A DNA stretch of 64,000 nt from Prosthecodimorpha staleyi (GCF_018729455.1 NZ_JAHHZF010000007.1:62001-126000), one strand, 5' to 3'; positions 1-13,541 are shown, counted from the first letter of the stretch. Translations and numbers: made by a program. The notes: generated from the sequence alone by a model not told the origin.

Positions 1-450
1 CAGTTCCTGGCTGCGGCGCTGGCTGCACTGATCCGGCCGCCGATCGCAGGACTGAGACCGGAAGCCCGCATCCTTGGCAGCCGTCGCGACCGGGCGGTGC
101 CTTCCGGAACTTCGGCACCAGACCGCGCCGCATGCGAAGGGTTTTGCGGCACCGACGCATCGGCCCGTGGCCGGGGCGCGACGCTCTCTTGGACGACGGC
201 AACGCACAGCCGGGCATCGGTCCCGAAGGATCCGCCGCAGCTCGGGCCGTCGACCAGACTTCGGCCCGCAAGAGCTACGGAAACAGGGACGACGACGCGC
301 CAGGAACAAACCGGGTACGCGCCCCCAGGCCGGGAACCGGCGACCATTCCGCGGGGAGCGGTCGCCCTGAGGCCGCATCGGAGAACGCCCCGGTATGCGG
401 CGGCGTCGAACACGGATGCGGGATTTCGATCCGCGCCATTGCGAGCCGGA
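1..450. other. leading stretch with no supportable gene
   Basis: Both strands were read. A plus-strand frame stays open from the first base to about 1290, but it runs antisense to the small membrane protein gene and to the 3' part of the reductase gene, and its product is an Arg/Ala/Pro-rich string without family resemblance. That is what strong GC third-position bias produces. I saw no RNA gene, clear terminator or repeat. A gene entering from the left edge cannot be excluded. Confidence 0.45.
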
Positions 451-756
451 TCACCGGAGCCGTCCGCCCGGCTCCTTGCCGGACCGGCCGAACAGGGACG
501 TGACCAGCCAGGTCGTGCCGAGAATCACGGCGCAGACGACGGCCCAGACCGTGAAGAGGGCGACGCCGCCGAAGCCCTGCAGCAGATCGATGAGCCAGGT
601 CGGCGACGTCGGCTCGATCGGGAAGCCCGGCACTTCGTCGCCGAAGCTCCAGCGCGCGACACCGAAAACGATGCGCGTCATCGCCCAGGCCCCGAAGACC
701 AGGAAGGACCAGAAGGCTACGCCGATCCAGGCGGCAGTCCAGGCGAGCGGGCGCAT
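451..756 (-). CDS. small two-span inner-membrane protein, function unknown
   Basis: Predicted 101-residue protein. Residues about 6-30 and 55-90 are strongly hydrophobic (AWIGVAFWSFLVFGAWAM; VALFTVWAVVCAVILGTTW), giving two likely membrane segments, with a short basic C-terminal tail. The start at 756 (MRPLAW) is preferred over an upstream in-frame ATG at 927 because GGAG lies about 8 bases upstream and the extra 57 residues would be low-complexity Arg/Gly/Pro. It sits alone, downstream on the same strand of a flavin oxidoreductase gene but about 270 bases away. No family was recognised. Confidence 0.6.
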   Translation of the reverse strand: MRPLAWTAAWIGVAFWSFLVFGAWAMTRIVFGVARWSFGDEVPGFPIEPTSPTWLIDLLQGFGGVALFTVWAVVCAVILGTTWLVTSLFGRSGKEPGGRLR

Positions 757-1025
757 GGCGTCGTCTCCAGTTCGTGCCTGTCTCCACCGGCGACGGCCGG
801 ATCCGGACCCGCCCCCGGGCCATGCCGGTACGGCCTTCCCGCTACGGCGCGGCCGGGGCGATGCCGGCATCCGGCTGAGATCGGTGGTCCGGAGGTGCCG
901 TTCAAGAGCCGGCACGGCAAAGCCCATCCTCCGTCGAGCCTTTCCACGGCGTTCGGACCGGCTCCGGCCTCATCGCGAAGGTCGAGGACGCGGAGCGGCC
1001 GGGCCCACCAGGGACGGCTGCGGTA

Positions 1026-2129
1026 TCAGGGGCGACGCATCCGGGAGCCCGGCCAGACCGGCGGCGCGACGCGCGCAAACTGTGCCGGCCGTTCGATTTC
1101 GCTACCGAGCCGTTCGGCGGCGTGCCAGCCCCAGCGCGGATCGTCGAGAATGGCCCGGGCAAGGGCGATCTGGTCGGCTTCCCCGCGCTGCAGGACGGCT
1201 TCGGCCTCTTCGGGATCGACGATCATGCCGACCGCCTGGGTGATGATACCGGTCTCCGCCTTGACGCGCGCCGCGAAGGGCACCTGGTAGTTCGGGCCGA
1301 CCGGGATGCGGATCTTCGGCGTGATGCCGCCGGAGGAGACACAGACATAGTCTAGCCCCTCGGCCTTGAGCCGAGCCGCCATTTCGACGGCATCCTCGGG
1401 GGTCAATCCGCCCTCGGCCCAGTCCGTGCCGGTGATCCGGGCGCCAACGGCGAGATCCGGCACGGCCGCGCGCACGGCCCGCGCCACGGCAGTCGGAAAG
1501 GCGGCTCGACGGTCGAAATCGCCGCCAAAGGCGTCGTCGCGCCGGTTGGCGAGCGGCGAGAGCATCGCATGCATCAGATAGCCATGCGCCATATGCAATT
1601 CGATCAGGTCGAAGCCGATCCGGCGGGCGCGCAGAGCGGCGGCCACGAAGGCTCGTTCGATGCGCTCGAAATCGGCCGCCTCGAGAAGCCCGGGCACAGG
1701 CCAGCCGTCGTCGAAGGGCAGCGCCGAGGGGCCGAAGGTTGGCCAGGCGTCCTCGGCCTGCGACAGGGCGCGGCCGCCCTCCCAGGGCCGTTGCGACGAG
1801 CCCTTGCGGCCCGAATGGCCAAGCTGCACGCCCCACTTGGTTCCCGGCACCGCATAGGCCCGCGCGGCCGCCATCACCGGCGCCAGGGCCCGCTCGGCGG
1901 CATCGGAATAGAGCCCGAGGCAGCCATGGGTGATCCGGCCGCGCCGTTCGACGGCGGTCGCCTCCAGGATCACCAGACCGGCGCCGGACATTCCGAGCAT
2001 CGGCAGATAGGTGCGGTGCCAATCGCCGGCACAGCCGTCCTCGGCCGAATACTGGCACATGGGCGAGACGACGATACGGTTCGGCACGGTCACAGGGCCG
2101 ACGGCAAGCGGCGAGAACAGGATCGACAT
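1026..2129 (-). CDS. NADH:flavin oxidoreductase, old yellow enzyme family (YqjM/NamA-like)
   Basis: A 367-residue FMN-dependent TIM-barrel ene-reductase, expected to reduce activated C=C bonds of enones or nitro-compounds with NAD(P)H in the cytoplasm. The N-terminus (LFSPLAVGPVTVPNRIVVSPMC...) matches the OYE start. Cys25 and Tyr27 in SPMCQYS fit the flavin-tuning Cys and active-site Tyr of the YqjM class, and the ELHMAHGYLMHAML segment carries the substrate-binding His. The GTKWGVQLGHSGRKG and GMIVDPEEAEAVL blocks are also typical. Length is normal for the family (about 340-370). The real substrate cannot be told from sequence. It is transcribed away from mmcB and appears to be monocistronic. 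Confidence 0.9.
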   Translation of the reverse strand: MSILFSPLAVGPVTVPNRIVVSPMCQYSAEDGCAGDWHRTYLPMLGMSGAGLVILEATAVERRGRITHGCLGLYSDAAERALAPVMAAARAYAVPGTKWGVQLGHSGRKGSSQRPWEGGRALSQAEDAWPTFGPSALPFDDGWPVPGLLEAADFERIERAFVAAALRARRIGFDLIELHMAHGYLMHAMLSPLANRRDDAFGGDFDRRAAFPTAVARAVRAAVPDLAVGARITGTDWAEGGLTPEDAVEMAARLKAEGLDYVCVSSGGITPKIRIPVGPNYQVPFAARVKAETGIITQAVGMIVDPEEAEAVLQRGEADQIALARAILDDPRWGWHAAERLGSEIERPAQFARVAPPVWPGSRMRRP

Positions 2130-2250
2130 GACGGCTCCGGGAAAGGGCAGGGCCGCTGCAGCGGACCCGCTCCGGACGCCGGCGTCAAGTCAACCCAGCC
2201 GCGCGGTGCGTTTCTTGTCTGCCGGGCCGTGGACGGGGCATGATTGCAGG

Positions 2251-2724
2251 ATGCCCACTGACGATCTTTCCACGCTTCTGACGATGCCCTCCCGTCCGGA
2301 GGAGACGCGCCTGGTGCTGCGCGGCGTCAAACGGCACCTGCGGCGGCTCGGGCTTGCCTGTGTCGAGGAACTGCCGCTCGCCTCCGGCCGCCGGGCCGAT
2401 GTGGTCGCGCTCGGCGACGACGGCAGCATCCGGATCGTCGAGGTCAAATCCTCGATCGAGGATTTCCGGGTCGACCAGAAATGGCCCTTCTACCGCCTGC
2501 ATTCCGACCGGCTCTATTTTGCAACCAGTCCGCGGGTGCCGTTGGACATCTTCCCGGAGGATTGCGGCCTGATCGTCGCCGACGCCTTCGGGGCGGAGAT
2601 CCTGCGGGAGGCGCCGGAGCATCGACTGGCCGCCGCGACCCGCAAAGCCATGACCATCCGCTTCGCACGCGCCGCCGCTCTGCGGCTGCACGGTGCGGTC
2701 GATCCGGAGACTTTCGAGGGTTGA
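2251..2724 (+). CDS. mmcB: MmcB family DNA repair protein
   Basis: A 157-residue protein matching the MmcB (DUF1052) family, a PD-(D/E)XK-like nuclease fold implicated in alphaproteobacterial DNA repair and damage response. The putative catalytic triad is visible: Asp50 in GRRADVV, then Glu64 and Lys66 in RIVEVKSS. The motif KWPFYRLHSDRLYFATS that follows is characteristic. The frame is open further upstream to 2011, but that part is antisense to the start of the flavin oxidoreductase gene, so the ATG at 2251 is used; it gives the normal family length. It is divergent from the reductase and ends before a bidirectional terminator. Confidence 0.88.
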   Translation: MPTDDLSTLLTMPSRPEETRLVLRGVKRHLRRLGLACVEELPLASGRRADVVALGDDGSIRIVEVKSSIEDFRVDQKWPFYRLHSDRLYFATSPRVPLDIFPEDCGLIVADAFGAEILREAPEHRLAAATRKAMTIRFARAAALRLHGAVDPETFEG

Positions 2725-2785
2725 CGGTCGGTCGGGCCGGATCGGCAACCGGGCGCGTTCACGGGAATGCCCTGAAACGACGAAA

Positions 2786-2805
2786 CCCCCGGACCAGGCC
2801 GGGGG
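2786..2805. terminator. bidirectional hairpin terminator
   Basis: A perfect 7-bp G+C stem (CCCCCGG / CCGGGGG) with a 6-base loop lies between the converging mmcB (+) and small membrane gene (-). T-rich sequence follows on both strands (CTTCGTC on plus, TTTCGTCGTTTC on minus). Confidence 0.6.
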
Positions 2806-2898
2806 CTTCGTCAATCCTGCGGGTCAGGCCGCAAGGACATTCGATCGGCAGGGGAAGGCCGTCGAAGCCGTTCGGATGCGTTGCAGCAATCCGGCCGG

Positions 2899-3093
2899 TC
2901 AGGCGATGCGCGTGCGCGACGGGCTCGGCAGCTTGGCGGCGCGGTTGGCGAGCGCCCGCGCGGAGCTGGTACGACCGGCGAGGCCTTCGAAGAAGATCTT
3001 GGGATCGCGAACGAAAATCTCGGTCGCGACGGCCACGAGGCCACCGAAGGCAACAGCGAGAGCGAGATATTCGAGGAAGTGCGGACCGATCAT
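2899..3093 (-). CDS. small single-span membrane protein, function unknown
   Basis: Predicted 64 residues. MIGPHFLEYLALAVAFGG is followed by LVAVATEIFVRDP, giving one or two N-terminal membrane segments, and the tail is basic (KLPSPSRTRIA). The start at 3093 is supported by GGAGA 8-12 bases upstream; the longer in-frame version from 3195 lacks this and reads as non-coding. It is convergent with mmcB across a terminator and lies downstream of fabI on the same strand, separated from it by its own terminator. No family was recognised. Confidence 0.6.
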   Translation of the reverse strand: MIGPHFLEYLALAVAFGGLVAVATEIFVRDPKIFFEGLAGRTSSARALANRAAKLPSPSRTRIA

Positions 3094-3276
3094 GGCGGGT
3101 CTCCGTGGAGCAACGAACTCTGTTGCAATGCAATATAGAGAAGACCAAACCTGACAGCAAGGTATCTGGCATGCCAGATACCGCCGAGCGGCCATGTCGC
3201 AAATGCATGACCGACCTCCTCACCCCGGCGCCGGCAAGCGGGGCGCCTGCCCGTCTGCATTCGGCCCCAAAATGCA

Positions 3277-3309
3277 TGTGGGAGCCGCCCCGGCAGGGTG
3301 GCTCCCACA
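3277..3309 (-). terminator. hairpin terminator of the fab operon
   Basis: Perfect 10-bp inverted repeat (TGTGGGAGCC / GGCTCCCACA) with a 13-base loop, lying 53 bases past the fabI stop on the minus strand. It is followed in the direction of transcription by TGCATTTTGG. This fits an intrinsic terminator for fabA-fabB-fabI. Confidence 0.65.
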
Positions 3310-3361
3310 AAATCATCCTTGCTGGACTTCGCTGCGGTTGCCCCGCAGGGCCCGCGCCGGA

Positions 3362-4213
3362 TCACTCCGCCGCGCTGGAGACCGTTCCGGACGCCGCCTT
3401 GGTCTCCTCGACATCGTCGATGTCCTTGAGTTCCTCAAGCCGCGGCATGGAGACGATGTTGTAGCCGGAATCGACGAAATGCACTTCGCCGGTCACGCCG
3501 GAAGACAGATTCGACAGCAGATACAATGCCGTACCGCCGACCTCATCGATCGAGACGGTGCGCCCGAGCGGCGAGTTGCGCTTCTGGAAATTGAACATCA
3601 GCCGGGCATCGGCGATGCCGGCCCCCGCCAGCGTCCTGACCGGACCGGCCGAGATCGCGTTTACGCGGATGTCGTCAAGGCCGAAATCCATCGCCAGGTA
3701 GCGGACCGAGGATTCCAGCGCCGCCTTGGCGACGCCCATGACGTTGTAGTTGGGCATGACCCGCGTCGAGCCGCCATAGGTCAGCGTGACCATGGAGCCG
3801 CCGGGATTCATGATCGCCGCCGCCCGCTTGGCGATCTCCGTGAAGGAGAAGCAGGAGATCACCATGGTGCGCACGAAATTTTCGCGCGTGGTGTCGGCGT
3901 AACGGCCCTTGAGTTCGGTCTTGTCCGAGAAAGCGATGGCATGAACCAGGAAGTCGAGCCGGCCCCAACGCTCCTTGATGGTCTCGAAGACGCGGTCGAC
4001 CGAGGCGACATCCTCGACATCGCAAGGGATCAGGAAATCGGATCCGAGCGAGGCCGCAAGCGGCTTCACCCGCCGGCCGAAGGCCTCACCCTGGTAGGTG
4101 AAGCCGAGTTCCGCGCCGGAATCGGCCAGCTTCTTGGCGATCCCCCAGGCAATGGAATGGTCGTTCGCGACGCCCATCACCAGCCCGCGCTTGCCATGCA
4201 TCAGTCCGCTCAT
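3362..4213 (-). CDS. fabI: enoyl-[acyl-carrier-protein] reductase (NADH) FabI
   Basis: A 283-residue short-chain dehydrogenase that performs the last reduction of each fatty-acid elongation cycle (trans-2-enoyl-ACP to acyl-ACP). The N-terminal GLVMGVANDHSIAWGIA is the FabI form of the dinucleotide motif. The catalytic pair is Tyr156 and Lys163 in YNVMGVAKAALE, the same numbering as E. coli FabI. The acidic/hydroxyl-rich tail past residue 260 is longer than in E. coli. Start at 4213 (MSGLMHG) is chosen; an in-frame ATG at 4297 would add an unrelated 28 residues. It is the last gene of fabA-fabB-fabI, 176 bases after fabB, so it may also have its own promoter. Confidence 0.95.
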   Translation of the reverse strand: MSGLMHGKRGLVMGVANDHSIAWGIAKKLADSGAELGFTYQGEAFGRRVKPLAASLGSDFLIPCDVEDVASVDRVFETIKERWGRLDFLVHAIAFSDKTELKGRYADTTRENFVRTMVISCFSFTEIAKRAAAIMNPGGSMVTLTYGGSTRVMPNYNVMGVAKAALESSVRYLAMDFGLDDIRVNAISAGPVRTLAGAGIADARLMFNFQKRNSPLGRTVSIDEVGGTALYLLSNLSSGVTGEVHFVDSGYNIVSMPRLEELKDIDDVEETKAASGTVSSAAE

Positions 4214-4389
4214 GCGGGTCCCTGCTTCATAGGCCCGTCTGCCGCTCGCCGCTGGGACGAGGCGCAGGTGAGGGTAGCCGTAGCGATCGGTCCACATGCG
4301 ATCCGGTACGTTCGAGGGTTCGAACCGGATCGCACAGTCTCTTGAAAACCTTATGACACGGCCGGCGCGGCGCGCGCCAGCCGTCGCGT

Positions 4390-5607
4390 TCAGCGGTCGT
4401 GCCGCTGGAACACCAGCGTGGCATTCGTGCCGCCGAAGCCGAAGGAATTGGACAAAACGGTCTCCAGTTCCACGTCGTCGACCCGCTGGCGCAGGATCGG
4501 CATGTCGGCGAAATCGGGATCGAGCTCTTCGATATTCGCCGATTCGGCCATGAAACCGTTCTGCATCATCAGGAGCGAATAGATCGCCTCCTGCACGCCG
4601 GCCGCGCCGAGCGAATGGCCGGTCAGCGACTTGGTCGCCGAGATCGGCGGCACGTCCTTGCCGAACACCGCGCGGATCGCCTCGATCTCCTTGGCATCGC
4701 CGACCGGCGTCGCCGTGGCGTGCGGGTTGATGTAGTCGACCTTGCCCTTCACGGTCGCCAGCGCCTGGCGCATGCAGCGCATCGCCCCCTCGCCCGACGG
4801 GGCGACCATGTCGTGGCCGTCCGAGGTGGCGCCGTAGCCGGTCAGTTCGGCATAGATGCGGGCCCCGCGCGCCTTGGCATGCTCGAGCTCCTCGAGCACC
4901 AGCACGCCCGCGCCGCCGGCGATGACGAAGCCGTCGCGGTTCTTGTCGTAGGCGCGGGAGGCGGTTGCCGGCGTGTCGTTGAACTTCGACGACATGGCCC
5001 CCATGGCATCGAACAGGACCGACAGCGACCAGTCGAGTTCCTCGCAGCCGCCGGCGAACATGACGTCCTGCTTGCCGAGGATGATCTGCTCGGCCGAGTT
5101 GCCGATGCAGTGGCTCGACGTGGCGCAGGCCGACGAGATCGAATAGTTGACGCCCTTGATCTTGAACCAGGTGGCGAGCGTCGCCGATGCGGTCGACGAC
5201 ATCGCCTTCGGCACCGCGAAGGGTCCGACGCGCTTCGGACCCTTGGTCCGGGCGATGTCGCAGGCCTCCAGCAGGGTGCGGGTCGACGGGCCGCCGGAGC
5301 CCATGATGATGCCGGTCCGCTCGTTGGAGATGTCGCTCTCCTCAAGCCCGGAATCGCGGATCGCCTGGTCCATGGCGACATGGTTCCAGGCGGTGCCGCC
5401 GCCGTGGAAACGCATGGCGCGGCGATCGATCAGGCCCTCGGGATCGAGGGTCGGGGCGCCCTGCACCTGCGACCGGAAGCCGATTTCGGCATGCTTCTCG
5501 GCACGCGTGATGCCCGATCGGGCCTCGCGCAGCGAGGCAATGACTTCCTGGGTGTTGTTGCCGATGGAGGATACGATCCCCATCCCGGTCACGACCACTC
5601 GCCTCAT
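4390..5607 (-). CDS. fabB: 3-oxoacyl-ACP synthase I (FabB)
   Basis: A 405-residue condensing enzyme of unsaturated fatty-acid synthesis that elongates the cis-3-decenoyl-ACP made by FabA. The thiolase-fold catalytic triad is complete: Cys161 in [12 protein letters not shown], His296 in [11 protein letters not shown] and His331 in TGHSLGAAG. The N-terminus [14 protein letters not shown] is the normal family start, so the ATG at 5607 is used instead of the upstream 5709 codon. It lies 123 bases downstream of fabA, as in E. coli-type fabA/fabB pairing and in rhizobia. Confidence 0.95.
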   Translation of the reverse strand: MRRVVVTGMGIVSSIGNNTQEVIASLREARSGITRAEKHAEIGFRSQVQGAPTLDPEGLIDRRAMRFHGGGTAWNHVAMDQAIRDSGLEESDISNERTGIIMGSGGPSTRTLLEACDIARTKGPKRVGPFAVPKAMSSTASATLATWFKIKGVNYSISSACATSSHCIGNSAEQIILGKQDVMFAGGCEELDWSLSVLFDAMGAMSSKFNDTPATASRAYDKNRDGFVIAGGAGVLVLEELEHAKARGARIYAELTGYGATSDGHDMVAPSGEGAMRCMRQALATVKGKVDYINPHATATPVGDAKEIEAIRAVFGKDVPPISATKSLTGHSLGAAGVQEAIYSLLMMQNGFMAESANIEELDPDFADMPILRQRVDDVELETVLSNSFGFGGTNATLVFQRHDR

Positions 5608-5730
5608 CTGGGCCTCGATTCTCGTCTCGTTCTCATTGCCGGGCGCAATCCGTATCGGACGGACCGGCGCTTCAACGCCGGTGCCGGCAGCCTGTCCGGA
5701 TCGGGCCACCGGTCTTGACGTCCCGGGCCA

Positions 5731-6237
5731 TCAGGCCTGGAACAGCCCCACCTTCAGATCCTTCGCCGAATAGATCTCCTGGCCGTCGGCCTTGACCCAG
5801 CCGTCGGCGATGCCGAGCACCAGCCTGCCGCGCATCACGCGCTTGAACTCGATGCCGTACTCGACCAGCTTCACGCCCGGCTGGATCTGCCCGGTGAATT
5901 TCACCTCGCCGACGCCCAGGGCCCGCCCGCGTCCCGGCGACCCGAGCCAACCGAGATAGAAGCCGACCAGTTGCCACAGCGCATCGAGTCCGAGGCAGCC
6001 CGGCATGACGGGATCGCCCTGAAAGTGGCACGAAAAGAACCAGAGATCGGGCCGGATGTCGAATTCGGCGCGGATATATCCCTTGCCGTTCTCGCCGCCC
6101 GTCTCGGAAATCTGCGTGATGCGGTCGAACATCAACATCGGAGGCAGCGGCAGCTGGGCATTGCCCGGGCCGAACAACTCTCCGCGCCCACAGGCGAGCA
6201 GATCTTCATAAGCAAAGCTGGAGCGGCGCTCGTCCAT
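5731..6237 (-). CDS. fabA: 3-hydroxydecanoyl-ACP dehydratase/isomerase (FabA)
   Basis: A 168-residue hot-dog-fold enzyme that dehydrates 3-hydroxydecanoyl-ACP and isomerises the trans-2 product to cis-3, committing it to unsaturated lipids. The active-site His71 ([14 protein letters not shown]) and Asp85 ([11 protein letters not shown]) are both present and sit one residue from their E. coli positions (70 and 84). Start at 6237 (MDERRSS) gives the family length; the frame is open to 6372 but the extra residues are non-homologous. First gene of the fabA-fabB-fabI operon, divergent from irr. Confidence 0.95.
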   Translation of the reverse strand: MDERRSSFAYEDLLACGRGELFGPGNAQLPLPPMLMFDRITQISETGGENGKGYIRAEFDIRPDLWFFSCHFQGDPVMPGCLGLDALWQLVGFYLGWLGSPGRGRALGVGEVKFTGQIQPGVKLVEYGIEFKRVMRGRLVLGIADGWVKADGQEIYSAKDLKVGLFQA

Positions 6238-6646
6238 GGGGTTCCGTATCGCCCTTTCGTGTTCTGCGGCACAGCCCGGAACTCCGGACCGTCGGGCTTT
6301 GCGCCCTTCGACCGCCCATGCGGCTCCAGCCCCCGAAGAGGCCGGCACTATGACCGCGGCGCCTTCTAACATAGGGATCGGGGCTCCGAAAGATCAGAGG
6401 CAGCCGAACCGGCGTCGTAACGGAAACCATATGAGGACTATTCCGAGCATGCCGCGGGTTGCCCTGCTTGCGAATGGTTCCTATTATTGTCCCAACGAGC
6501 CTCAACGGCTTGCGACACCGGAGACGCGCTGGTGGTTCGATCGCGGCAAGCGGCTCCCGTTCCGCTGCCGTAGTCGAACCATGAACCTTTTGACGGGAGG
6601 AGTGACGTCCGGCATTCTCCGAAGGCATCCAAGATCGAGGACGGCG
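6238..6646. other. fabA-irr divergent intergenic region (409 bp)
   Basis: No credible gene. The region is AT-richer than its surroundings in parts (CTTCTAACATAGGG near 6365, CATATGAGGACTATTCC near 6428, CCTATTATTGTCCC near 6480), as expected for control DNA of two divergent units. One good sigma-70-like promoter toward irr is annotated separately. I did not find a full palindromic Irr (ICE) box. Confidence 0.5.
6459..6487 (+). promoter_or_regulatory. candidate sigma-70 promoter for irr
   Basis: TTGCCC, a 17-base spacer and TATTAT read toward irr. Both boxes and the spacing fit a housekeeping promoter. The ATG is about 160 bases downstream, so the leader would be long. Confidence 0.4.
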
Positions 6647-7126
6647 ATGGAAGCGAGGTCAGTGACCCTTTATGCCCAGCGCGAGCCGGACCCGGCCGGG
6701 TCCGCCCGCGACGGCGAGGCGCGCCCGACCTGCGTCACCGCGATGATGCGCCGCGCCGGCCTCAGGCCGACCCGCCAGCGCCTCGCCCTCGCCTCGCTGC
6801 TGTTCGGCCGCGGCCACCGCCATGTTTCGGCGGAAGCGCTGCACGAGGAGGCCATCCTGGCGCGGGTGCCGGTCTCGCTGGCGACCATCTACAACACCCT
6901 GCACCAGTTCACCGAAGTCGGCCTGCTGCGCGAACTGGCCGTCGACGGCTCGAAATCCTATTTCGACACCAATGTCGGCGACCATCACCACTTCTTCGTC
7001 GAAGGCGACAATGCCATGCTCGACATCCCGGCCAGTTCGGTCGAGATCGGCAGGCTGCCGGCGGTTCCGGACGGTATGGAGATCGTCCGGGTCGATGTGG
7101 TGGTGCGCCTGCGCCGCAAGGATTGA
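6647..7126 (+). CDS. irr: iron response regulator Irr (Fur family)
   Basis: A 159-residue Fur-superfamily repressor/activator that in rhizobia links haem status to iron-storage and haem-synthesis genes. The winged-helix half has RPTRQRLALASLLF and the recognition helix VSLATIYNTLHQFTEVGLLRE. The dimer half keeps the histidine run His113-115 (GDHHHFFVEGD), which binds haem in the family. A Bradyrhizobium-type N-terminal haem motif (GCPWHD) is not present; only Cys29 lies near the N-terminus. Start at 6647 is supported by GAGGACGGCG just upstream. The divergent placement next to fabA is the conserved Hyphomicrobiales arrangement. Confidence 0.9.
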   Translation: MEARSVTLYAQREPDPAGSARDGEARPTCVTAMMRRAGLRPTRQRLALASLLFGRGHRHVSAEALHEEAILARVPVSLATIYNTLHQFTEVGLLRELAVDGSKSYFDTNVGDHHHFFVEGDNAMLDIPASSVEIGRLPAVPDGMEIVRVDVVVRLRRKD

Positions 7127-7297
7127 CCGGCCGGCCGGGACTGCCGCTGCAGACCGCACACCGGTGCTGAGACCGCCCGCCCGCGTCGGCTTTGGGGGTG
7201 CGGCGCAGGATTGCCGCGATTTCGGCGTCTTGCAGGCCTTTGCCTGCCGGGCCGCGGGTGTTATCAAGCGCGCGACCTCTGACCTGTCCGGAACCCG

Positions 7298-9100
<1,803 letters not shown>

Positions 9101-9104
9101 GGAA

Positions 9105-9377
9105 CGGTCCGCGCCCCTCGGGGCGCGGATGAAAAGCTCCAGTGGAGCTTTTCAAGTGACGAACGCCCTGAGCCCAAGCGAAGGGCAGGACGAGGCGCGG
9201 CCCACGCCCCTCGGGGCGTGAACGAAAAGCTCCAATGGAGCCTTTCGAGCAACGAACGCCCTGAGCTCAAGCGAAGGGCAGGACGAGGCGCGGTCCGCGC
9301 CCCTCGGAGCGCGGACGAAAAGCTCCAGTGGAGCTTTTCAAGTGACGAACGCCCTGAGCCCAAGCGAAGGGCCGGAC
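9105..9377. repeat. 93-bp tandem repeat of nested palindromes (about 2.9 copies)
   Basis: Copies begin at 9105, 9198 and 9291, with exactly 93 bp between starts; the third is cut short near 9377. Each unit holds three inverted repeats: CCGCGCCCC/GGGGCGCGG, AAAAGCTCCA/TGGAGCTTTT, and a GCCCT..AGGGC arm pair around GAGCCCAAGCGA. Unit 2 differs at several bases, yet its first arm pair changes in a compensatory way (CACGCCCC / GGGGCGTG), so the stem is kept. The second hairpin ends in four T's and could terminate lepA. Confidence 0.85.
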
Positions 9378-9588
9378 ATGCGTCGGAGGGCACCCTCTCT
9401 CGGCGCATCCCCGGCCGGAGCGCAAGCGGAGTGCCGGGGCCCACTCCGCCGCAAACTTGCCTCAACGGCTTGTTTTTATTGATGGATTTTATTCTGACCG
9501 GCGTGCCGGATCGGCGGGTTTTGCATACCTTGCCCGGGGAAGCGCCGAGAGATCGCGTCCTGCGCGCCCGTCCGACTTCCGACCAGTC
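9378..9588. other. intergenic stretch between repeat block and pobA
   Basis: Contains another hairpin (CCCCGGC / GCCGGGG at 9409-9415 and 9433-9439). It is followed after 30 bases by the AT-rich tract TTGTTTTTATTGATGG. Likely a further transcription stop for lepA or an unrelated element. No coding sequence recognised. Confidence 0.45.
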
Positions 9589-11867
<2,279 letters not shown>

Positions 11868-12668
11868 CCAGCATGAACAGGATCGAGGGCACGAGCAGGA
11901 TCAGGGCGGTGATCGACGCGATCTGGTAGTTGCCGCCCATGCTCGCATTGTAGAGCAGCAAGGGCAGCGTGCTGACCTGCGGCACGCCGACGAAGAAGGT
12001 TCCGGTGAATTCGTCGAGCGATTCCAGGAAGACGAACACGGCGCTGGCCATCAGACCGGGCGTGGCCAGCGGCAGCGTCACGGTCAGAAAGGTCCGCCAG
12101 GCGGAGGCGCCGAGATTGCGGGCGGCCAGTTCGAGATCGCGATCGATCGCCGCGAAGGCCGCTGCCGCGATCCAGACGGAATAGACCAGACCGTGCACCG
12201 TATGCACCGCAACCACGCCGGCCACCGTTCCGGTCCAGCCGAAGGCGTAGAAGATGCGCGCCACGTTCATGTAGATCGCCACCGACGGGAAGGCCTGCGG
12301 CAGCATGAACAGGATCAGGAGCACGAGGCGGCCGGGCAGGCGCAGCCGGCCGAGCGCGTAGCCGGCCGGGATAGAAATCGCGAAGGCGAAGACCACGGTG
12401 AGCAGCGCGATCTCGATCGAGGTGGCGAGCGACGCCATCGCATCGCCGGTCGGCCGGAATACGGCCTCCCAATACCGGAACCCATAGACGACCGGCAGCT
12501 TGAACGGCGTGTACCAGCGCTCGGCGACCGACCAGAGGACCAGATTGGCCAAGGGTCCGAGAACCGCGAAGGCGAAGAGCCCCAGAGCGATGCCGCGCAA
12601 GGCACCGCCTGCGGCCGACGCCGCCATGGCCCGGACGCGCGGACCGGCCGTGTCGAGGGCGACCGTCG

Positions 12669-13508
12669 TCATCGCGGGACACCGCTCCTGAGGCCGTGCC
12701 GCAGATAGAGGAAGGCGGCCGCGGCCGTCATCGCGTAGGAGAGCACCCCGAGGGCGTTGGCGGTGGCGTAGTCGCCATAGGCGTTGATGCGGAAGGCCAT
12801 GTCGACGGTCAGCATGGTCGGCTGGGAACCGGCGACCATCATCGGCACCGACAGGACGGACAGCATCGTCACGAAGGACAGGGTCAGGGCCACGGTCAGG
12901 TTCGGCATGACCTGGGGCAGCACGACATCGAACAGGGTGCGGACCCGACCGGCGCCGAGATTGCGGGCGGCATCGATCGTGGCCCGGTCGAGCGCCGCCA
13001 TCGCGCCGGCCAGGAGCAGCGTGACGAAGGGCACCTGCTTCCAGACGAAGGTGATGACGATGCCGCGCCAGTCGAGCAGGCTCGCCCCCTGGCCGGGATC
13101 GATCAGGCCCAGCGCGACGAGACTGTTGTTCATCAGTCCGTTCTTGGCGAGGAAGGTGCGCATGCACTGGCCGGCGACGATGAAGGGAATGAAGAGCGGA
13201 AACCGATAGAGCCAGCCGAGCAGCGCGACCGCGCGGCCGGGCCGACCGAGGACCAGGATGCCGGCGACGGCGATCGCCGCCGCCGCGGTCGCTGCGGTCG
13301 AGACGGCGACGATGAAGACCGTGAACAGGATGTCGCCGGAATAGAGTTCGAAGGCCTTGCCGAAGTGGGCGAGCGTCGGCCTTCCGTCGGATCCGGTGAA
13401 GGCGGCCGACAGCGAATAGCCGAGCGGATAGAGGAACAGGGCGCCGACCATGGCGAGGGCCGGCGCGACGAGGAGGAACCCGGCGAGGGAGGGGCGTTCT
13501 CGGTCCAT
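12669..13508 (-). CDS. ABC transporter permease (PotB-like)
   Basis: A 279-residue permease, first of the pair. The N-terminal segment FLLVAPALAMVGALFLYPLGYSL and five further hydrophobic spans are visible, with the coupling loop AARNLGAGRVRTLFDVVLPQVMP at about residues 170-192. Start at 13508 (MDRERPSLAG); the longer open frame to 13829 is antisense to the binding-protein gene. A 43-bp gap holding a strong hairpin separates it from the upstream binding-protein gene. Confidence 0.88.
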   Translation of the reverse strand: MDRERPSLAGFLLVAPALAMVGALFLYPLGYSLSAAFTGSDGRPTLAHFGKAFELYSGDILFTVFIVAVSTAATAAAAIAVAGILVLGRPGRAVALLGWLYRFPLFIPFIVAGQCMRTFLAKNGLMNNSLVALGLIDPGQGASLLDWRGIVITFVWKQVPFVTLLLAGAMAALDRATIDAARNLGAGRVRTLFDVVLPQVMPNLTVALTLSFVTMLSVLSVPMMVAGSQPTMLTVDMAFRINAYGDYATANALGVLSYAMTAAAAFLYLRHGLRSGVPR

Positions 13509-13516
13509 GGGGGGGC

Positions 13517-13541
13517 CCGGTGGACGGGTTGCGTCCACCGG
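13517..13541 (-). other. intra-operon hairpin after the binding-protein gene
   Basis: Perfect 9-bp stem (CCGGTGGAC / GTCCACCGG) with a 7-base loop between the binding-protein stop and the permease start. There is no T tract. Such hairpins commonly protect the upstream message or attenuate the downstream part, giving more binding protein than permease. Confidence 0.55.

Noticed and set aside
97-1290. 397-codon plus-strand open frame
   Set aside because: Antisense to the small membrane gene and to the 3' end of the flavin oxidoreductase gene; composition is Arg/Pro/Ala-rich and no family matches.
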